From: Planctomycetota bacterium
Lineage (GTDB): Bacteria; Planctomycetota; PLA2
Assembly: GCA_023150495.1 (NCBI GenBank)
Contig: JAKLKT010000099.1
Coordinates: 1 to 8,610 of the forward strand
Direction: 5' to 3'
DNA length: 8,610 bases
The position numbers and the translations under genes were made by a program. Positions 5,724 to 8,610 of the stretch are shown in pieces. Numbering within the stretch: position 1 is the stretch's first letter; each line of letters begins with the position of its first letter. The notes under the pieces are model-generated. The model saw nothing but the letters and a program-made list of their open reading frames with translations, was not told the origin of the DNA and made no database searches.

Positions 5724-6686
5724 TCAGGCCATGCGGGCGCCGGGGGCGGCGCGCCGGACGGCCGCGTCGGGATCCGGCGCGCCGAAGCACGCGGTGGCCC
5801 CTGCGTCCGCGTCGACGCAGCGGCCCGCGACGATCGTCAGGCTCCGCCCGTCCGTCCGCCACGGCTCGCCCGAGCCGGGGTCGAGCAGGTGGTGGTAGCG
5901 GCGCCCGCCGAAGCGGAAGCACTGGAGGTAGTCGCCCGACGTCGCGACCGCCGCGTCCTCGACCGCGATCACGCGCTCGATCCGCGACGGGTCCGCGGCG
6001 GACTGGATGCCGACCTGCCACGGGTCATTGTCCTCCGACGCCCCCATCGCGTAGAGGTCGCCGCCCGCGTTCACGAACGCGCGGCCGATCCCCCGCGCGC
6101 GGAGCGCCGCCACCGCGCGATCGACCGCGTGGCCCTTCGCGATGCCGCCGAGGTCCACGGCGACATCCGCGTCCGTGAAGCGCGCGACGTGCGCGCCCCT
6201 CCACGTGTCCACGTCGAGCGCCCGGTAGAGATGGCGGCCCGCGAGGCGGCGCACCGCGCCCGCCGGCGGCGGCTCGTGGCGGCGGTTCACGTCCCAGAGC
6301 TCGATCGCGAGGCCGAGGCACGGGTCGAACCGCCCGTCCGTCGCGCGGGCCCAGCGGAGAGCCTCCTCGAGCACGTGCGCGGTCTCCGGCGACACCGCCA
6401 CCGGCCCCCGCGCCCCCTCCCGATTCAGCCTGCCGACGTCGCTGCCGGCCGAGAAGCGGCTCATCGCGGCGTCGACGGCGCGCAGCTCCGCGAACGCGGC
6501 GTCGATCGCCGCCTGGGCGGCGGCCGCGTCGTCGTCGACGACGGCCACCTCGGCGATCGTCCCCATGACGGGGATCGTGCGCCGCACGATCCGCCCCCGC
6601 CGGAAGGCGAAGGGCGTCATCGCCACCGCGAACGCGCCCGCGCCGAGCGCGAGGAAGGTCCTCCGGTCGATCGCCTTACGCGACAT
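5724..6686 (-). CDS. apbE: FAD:protein FMN transferase (ApbE family), Tat-type signal
   Basis: The 320-aa enzyme transfers FMN from FAD to a Thr of extracytoplasmic flavoproteins such as RnfG, using Mg2+. The ATG at 6686 has AAGGAG (6694-6699) 7 nt upstream and overlaps the end of the four-Cys gene by 11 nt. The N-terminus has a twin-arginine-like motif, DRRTFLALG (7-15), before a hydrophobic stretch to about 28, so folded export by Tat is likely. Family motifs are in order: PVMGT (39-43), AMSRFSAGSDVGRLN (74-88), DLGGIAKGHAVDRA (178-191), NAGGDLYAMG (206-215), VATSGDY (247-253), HHLLDPGSGEPW (265-276) and DADAGATA (292-299), which matches the usual D-A-L-A-T-A metal-site segment. The C-terminus stops about 20 residues after that motif, somewhat shorter than many family members. 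Its presence at the end of the rnf operon points to RnfG as the main substrate (TGATIS motif), with RnfD, outside the window, a second likely one. Confidence 0.95.
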   Translation of the reverse strand: MSRKAIDRRTFLALGAGAFAVAMTPFAFRRGRIVRRTIPVMGTIAEVAVVDDDAAAAQAAIDAAFAELRAVDAAMSRFSAGSDVGRLNREGARGPVAVSPETAHVLEEALRWARATDGRFDPCLGLAIELWDVNRRHEPPPAGAVRRLAGRHLYRALDVDTWRGAHVARFTDADVAVDLGGIAKGHAVDRAVAALRARGIGRAFVNAGGDLYAMGASEDNDPWQVGIQSAADPSRIERVIAVEDAAVATSGDYLQCFRFGGRRYHHLLDPGSGEPWRTDGRSLTIVAGRCVDADAGATACFGAPDPDAAVRRAAPGARMA

Positions 6687-6834
6687 GGTCCTTCTCCTTC
6701 CACCAGCGGGTGCCGCAGCCCTCGCAGGCGTCCTCGGTCCCGCAGGCGCCACCCGAGCAGCCGCGGTGCCGGTAGAACGTGAAAAGCGCGAAGAGGAGCG
6801 CCGTCCCGAGGATCGCGAGGATCGCCGTCATCAT
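6676..6834 (-). CDS. 52-aa membrane protein with four-cysteine cluster, NqrM-like putative Rnf maturation factor
   Basis: The first in-frame ATG (6834) overlaps the rnfA stop as ATGA; GGGAG lies 6 nt before it inside rnfA. A second Met codon follows at once. One transmembrane helix (about 3-20) is followed by a basic YRHRG stretch. Cysteines come next at 26, 31, 37 and 40 (C-x4-C-x5-C-x2-C; segment GCSGGACGTEDACEGC), and the tail is W-W-K-E-K-D-H-V-A. A single N-terminal helix plus a four-Cys cluster is the design of NqrM (DUF539), which is needed to mature Na+-NQR, probably by delivering iron to the NqrD/NqrE site. RnfE and RnfA are the homologues of NqrD and NqrE, so the position fits the same job for Rnf. 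The small Cys-rich FeoB-associated proteins have a similar layout, and the identity rests on layout rather than alignment. The gene itself is well supported by the overlaps at both ends. Confidence 0.72.
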   Translation of the reverse strand: MMTAILAILGTALLFALFTFYRHRGCSGGACGTEDACEGCGTRWWKEKDHVA

Positions 6835-7409
6835 GACGCGCTCCCGAGGCCCGCGAATCCCATGAACGCGAGGGAGAGGCTCCCCGCGATGAAGAGGACG
6901 AGCGCCTGCGTCCGGAGCAGCTTCGGGACGTCCGCGCGCTCGACCTCCTCGCGGATCGACGCCATGAGCACGAGCGCGAGCATGAGGCCGAGCCCCGCCC
7001 CGAACGCGAACGCGAGCCCCTGCGCGAGCGTGTACTCGCGGTTCGTCTGGAAGATCGCGAGGCCGAGGATGCCGCAGTTCGTCGTGATGAGCGGCAGGTA
7101 GATGCCCAGCGCCCGGAAGAGCGCCGGGGAGAGCTTCTTGATCGCCATCTCGACGATCTGGACGAGGCACGCGATCACCACGATGAACGAGATGAGCCGG
7201 AGGTAGGGCGCGTGCACGAGCACGAAGCGGTTCAGCAGCCACACGGCGAGCGAGGTGAGCACGAGCACGAAGATGTTCGCGAGCCCCATCCGCACCGCCG
7301 TCTCGATCCTCGCGGACACCCCGAGGAAGGGGCAGAGCCCGAGGAAGAGCGTGAGCGTGAAGTTGTTCACGACCATCGTCGAGAGGAGGATCCAGAAGAG
7401 GTCGCCCAT
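6831..7409 (-). CDS. rnfA: Rnf electron transport complex subunit RnfA
   Basis: This 192-aa integral membrane protein is one of the two subunits that hold the intramembrane 2Fe-2S cluster of the Rnf ferredoxin:NAD+ oxidoreductase and help couple electron flow to Na+ or H+ transport. The ATG at 7409 has AAGGAGG 7 nt upstream and shares one base with the rnfE stop (TGATG). Length and sequence are typical for the family: MVVNNFTLTLFLGLCPFLGV near the N-terminus, MGLANIFVL (41-49), LVQIVEMAIKKLSPALFRALGIYLPLITTNCGILG (about 82-116). Cys26 and Cys112 lie in the two conserved LCPFLG and TTNCG segments that supply cluster ligands. About six membrane helices are expected. Its homologue in Na+-NQR is NqrE, but the wording here (ALGIYLPLITTNC, no NqrF gene following) favours Rnf. 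Confidence 0.95.
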   Translation of the reverse strand: MGDLFWILLSTMVVNNFTLTLFLGLCPFLGVSARIETAVRMGLANIFVLVLTSLAVWLLNRFVLVHAPYLRLISFIVVIACLVQIVEMAIKKLSPALFRALGIYLPLITTNCGILGLAIFQTNREYTLAQGLAFAFGAGLGLMLALVLMASIREEVERADVPKLLRTQALVLFIAGSLSLAFMGFAGLGSAS

Positions 7410-8041
7410 CACGCCGCCTCCTTCCGCGCGGGAGCCTCCGCCGCGAGGCGCTCCTTGCGCGCGTACCACCAGCTCTTCGCGAGCATGAGGCAGCCGAGCG
7501 TCAGGAACCCGCCCGGCGGCAGGATCATGAAGACCCACGGCTCGTACGACTTCCCGAACAGCGGGACGCCGAGGAACGATCCGCTCCCGAGCACCTCGCG
7601 GACCGCGCCCATCGCGATCAGCATCAGGGAGAAGCCGATCCCCATGCCGACGGCGTCGAGGAAGGAGCGCCACACCGTGTTCCTCGACGCGAAGGCCTCG
7701 GCGCGCCCGAGGATGATGCAGTTGACGACGATCAGGCCGATGAAGGCCCCCAGCGCCTTGTGCACGGAGGGCACGAGCGCCTCGAGCGACATGTCCGCGA
7801 TCGTGGTGAACGTCGCGATGATCAGGATGAAGGTCGAGATGCGGACCTGGTTCGGGACGAGCTTCCGCACCATCGAGACGAGCACGCTCGACCCGCAGAG
7901 CACGAAGAAGGTCGCGACCCCCATCGCGAGGCTGTTCGCGACCGAGTTCGTGACCGCGAGCGTCGGGCACATCCCGAGCACCTGGACGAGCGTCGGGTTC
8001 TCCTTCCAGATGCCGCGGAGGACATCCTCGTTGAGCTTCAT
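7409..8041 (-). CDS. rnfE: Rnf electron transport complex subunit RnfE
   Basis: This 210-aa integral membrane protein is the partner of RnfA in binding the intramembrane 2Fe-2S cluster. The ATG at 8041 overlaps the rnfG stop as ATGA, with GGGGAGG 7 nt upstream. Conserved segments are NPTLVQVLGMCPTLAVTNS (15-33, Cys25), GVATFFVLCGSS (41-52), FILIIATFTTIADM (71-84) and GAFIGLIVVNCIILGRAEAF (98-117, Cys108). The C-terminal part keeps the LPPGGFLTLG motif (about 174-183), then a basic, Ala-rich cytoplasmic tail. The length is normal for RnfE. Cys49 and Cys184 are additional and not known ligands. Its Na+-NQR homologue is NqrD. Confidence 0.95.
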   Translation of the reverse strand: MKLNEDVLRGIWKENPTLVQVLGMCPTLAVTNSVANSLAMGVATFFVLCGSSVLVSMVRKLVPNQVRISTFILIIATFTTIADMSLEALVPSVHKALGAFIGLIVVNCIILGRAEAFASRNTVWRSFLDAVGMGIGFSLMLIAMGAVREVLGSGSFLGVPLFGKSYEPWVFMILPPGGFLTLGCLMLAKSWWYARKERLAAEAPARKEAA

Positions 8042-8610
8042 CCGCGCGCCTCCCCGCGCTCGAGCGAGGGCCCCAGCCGCTCGATCGCGCGGTTGATGAT
8101 CCCGATCACCGTGCGCGACGAGATCGTCGCGCCCGTGATCATGTCGATCCCCTCCCCCCCGCCCCCGCCCTTCAGCCCGACGAGCGGCGCCTTCGCCCCC
8201 GCGAACTCGCCCACGAAGGGCTCCTTCTCGATCTTGTCCCCGAGCCCGGGCGTCTCCTTGCTCTCGAGCACCTTCATCCCGAGGAGCGTCCTCGTCGCGG
8301 GGTCGTAGCCGAAGATCACCTTCACCGTGTCGGCGAAGCCGGGCGCCGCGGCGACGATCGCGTAGCCGACGCGCTTCCCCTCCGCGTCGTAGCCCGCGTA
8401 CACGCGCTCCCCGTCGACATCGAGCGGCTCGAACCGCGCCGGCGCCTTGAGCACCTCGAGGACCGCGCGCCTGAGAGTCTCCTCCTTGTGCGCCGCGATC
8501 GTCGGCTGGGTCGCCTGGAACGCGAAGACGAGGAGGAAGCCCGCGAGCGCGCCCGCGCCCGCGAGGGTGCCGACGAGCCTTCCCGGGGAGGATGCGGGGG
8601 GGGCCGGGGG
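8038..8610 (-). CDS. rnfG: Rnf electron transport complex subunit RnfG, 5' end cut by the window edge
   Basis: The frame is open to position 8610 with no ATG, so the start lies outside; 190 residues are visible. RnfG carries covalently bound FMN outside the cytoplasmic membrane and passes electrons within the Rnf complex. A Pro/Ser-rich N-terminal stretch precedes one transmembrane helix (visible residues about 11-31, LVGTLAGAGALAGFLLVFAF), followed by QATQPTIAAHKEETL, typical of the family. The extracytoplasmic part has GKRVGYAIVAAAPGF, a VKVIFGYDP strand, ESKETPGLGDKI and finally the flavinylation motif TGATIS. The FMN would be carried by the second Thr, encoded at 8125-8127. A glycine-rich run (KGGGGGEG) sits just before IDMITGATIS. 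A GTG at 8454 could be mistaken for the start, but that would remove the membrane helix. Other rnf genes (C, D and probably B) should lie beyond the right edge. Confidence 0.93.
   Translation of the reverse strand, partial: PPAPPASSPGRLVGTLAGAGALAGFLLVFAFQATQPTIAAHKEETLRRAVLEVLKAPARFEPLDVDGERVYAGYDAEGKRVGYAIVAAAPGFADTVKVIFGYDPATRTLLGMKVLESKETPGLGDKIEKEPFVGEFAGAKAPLVGLKGGGGGEGIDMITGATISSRTVIGIINRAIERLGPSLERGEARG

Noticed and set aside
4141..5898. Long plus-strand frame opposite the protease
   Set aside because: It has no recognisable motif, and the opposite strand has a signal peptide, ribosome-binding site and full catalytic triad.
5889..6782. Plus-strand frame opposite apbE
   Set aside because: The Arg/Ala/His-rich composition is typical of antisense reading of a GC-rich gene; all ApbE motifs are on the minus strand.
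7212..8096. Plus-strand frame opposite rnfA and rnfE
   Set aside because: Antisense artefact; both minus-strand genes are full-length with conserved family motifs.
6676..8610. Na+-NQR (nqrC-D-E) instead of Rnf
   Set aside because: Sequence details (ALGIYLPLITTNC, VVNCIILGRAEAF, ESKETPGLGDKI) are those of RnfA/E/G, and no nqrF follows the NqrE-type gene as it would in an nqr operon.
1..8610. tRNA, rRNA, CRISPR array, insertion sequence or integron site
   Set aside because: No spaced direct repeats, transposase motifs, terminal inverted repeats or tRNA-like cloverleaf were seen.

Overview
The window is very GC-rich DNA with strong G/C preference at third codon positions. It comes from a Gram-negative bacterium: it has outer-membrane-type lipoprotein signals, a periplasmic protease and an Rnf complex. 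A surface-type multiheme cytochrome, a good sigma-54 promoter candidate and an Rnf operon would fit an anaerobic or facultative member of the former Deltaproteobacteria (Myxococcota/Desulfobacterota) or a related phylum. The taxon is an inference; no rRNA or tRNA gene is present to fix it.

Left part, plus strand. A 294-aa probable lipoprotein of unknown function (120-1004) lies downstream of a perfect 17-nt operator-like dyad at 20-36. A 451-bp non-coding stretch follows (1005-1455). It holds hairpins after the first gene, an 11-nt palindrome, a sigma-54-type -24/-12 element (1280-1296) and a leader stem-loop. It precedes a large secreted lipoprotein with nine CxxCH heme sites (1456-4023), which has a collagen-like linker, a carboxypeptidase-regulatory-like domain and Ig-like segments before the heme region. 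A hairpin terminator follows at 4046-4074.

Right part, minus strand, read from the right edge inwards. A tightly overlapping operon runs rnfG (cut by the window edge), rnfE, rnfA, a 52-aa four-cysteine membrane protein resembling NqrM, and apbE. Overlaps are 4, 1, 4 and 11 nt, so the genes are very likely translationally coupled. Next, 104 nt downstream of apbE and on the same strand, is a secreted trypsin-like serine protease with unusual insertions (4174-5619). It converges on the cytochrome gene.

How the genes fit together: RnfG, RnfE and RnfA are membrane subunits of the ferredoxin:NAD+ oxidoreductase. ApbE attaches FMN to the Thr of the S/T-G-A-T-x-S/T motif, and that motif is present in RnfG as TGATIS. 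RnfA and RnfE each carry the two conserved Cys that hold an intramembrane 2Fe-2S cluster. An NqrM-like protein would be a logical assembly factor for that cluster. The operon therefore appears to encode enzyme subunits together with cofactor-insertion factors. The nearby cytochrome suggests, but does not prove, that electrons from this membrane can be passed to the cell surface. I saw no mobile element, CRISPR array or RNA gene. Nothing here is certainly a new system; the least-described parts are the four-Cys protein, the protease architecture and the nine-heme lipoprotein.
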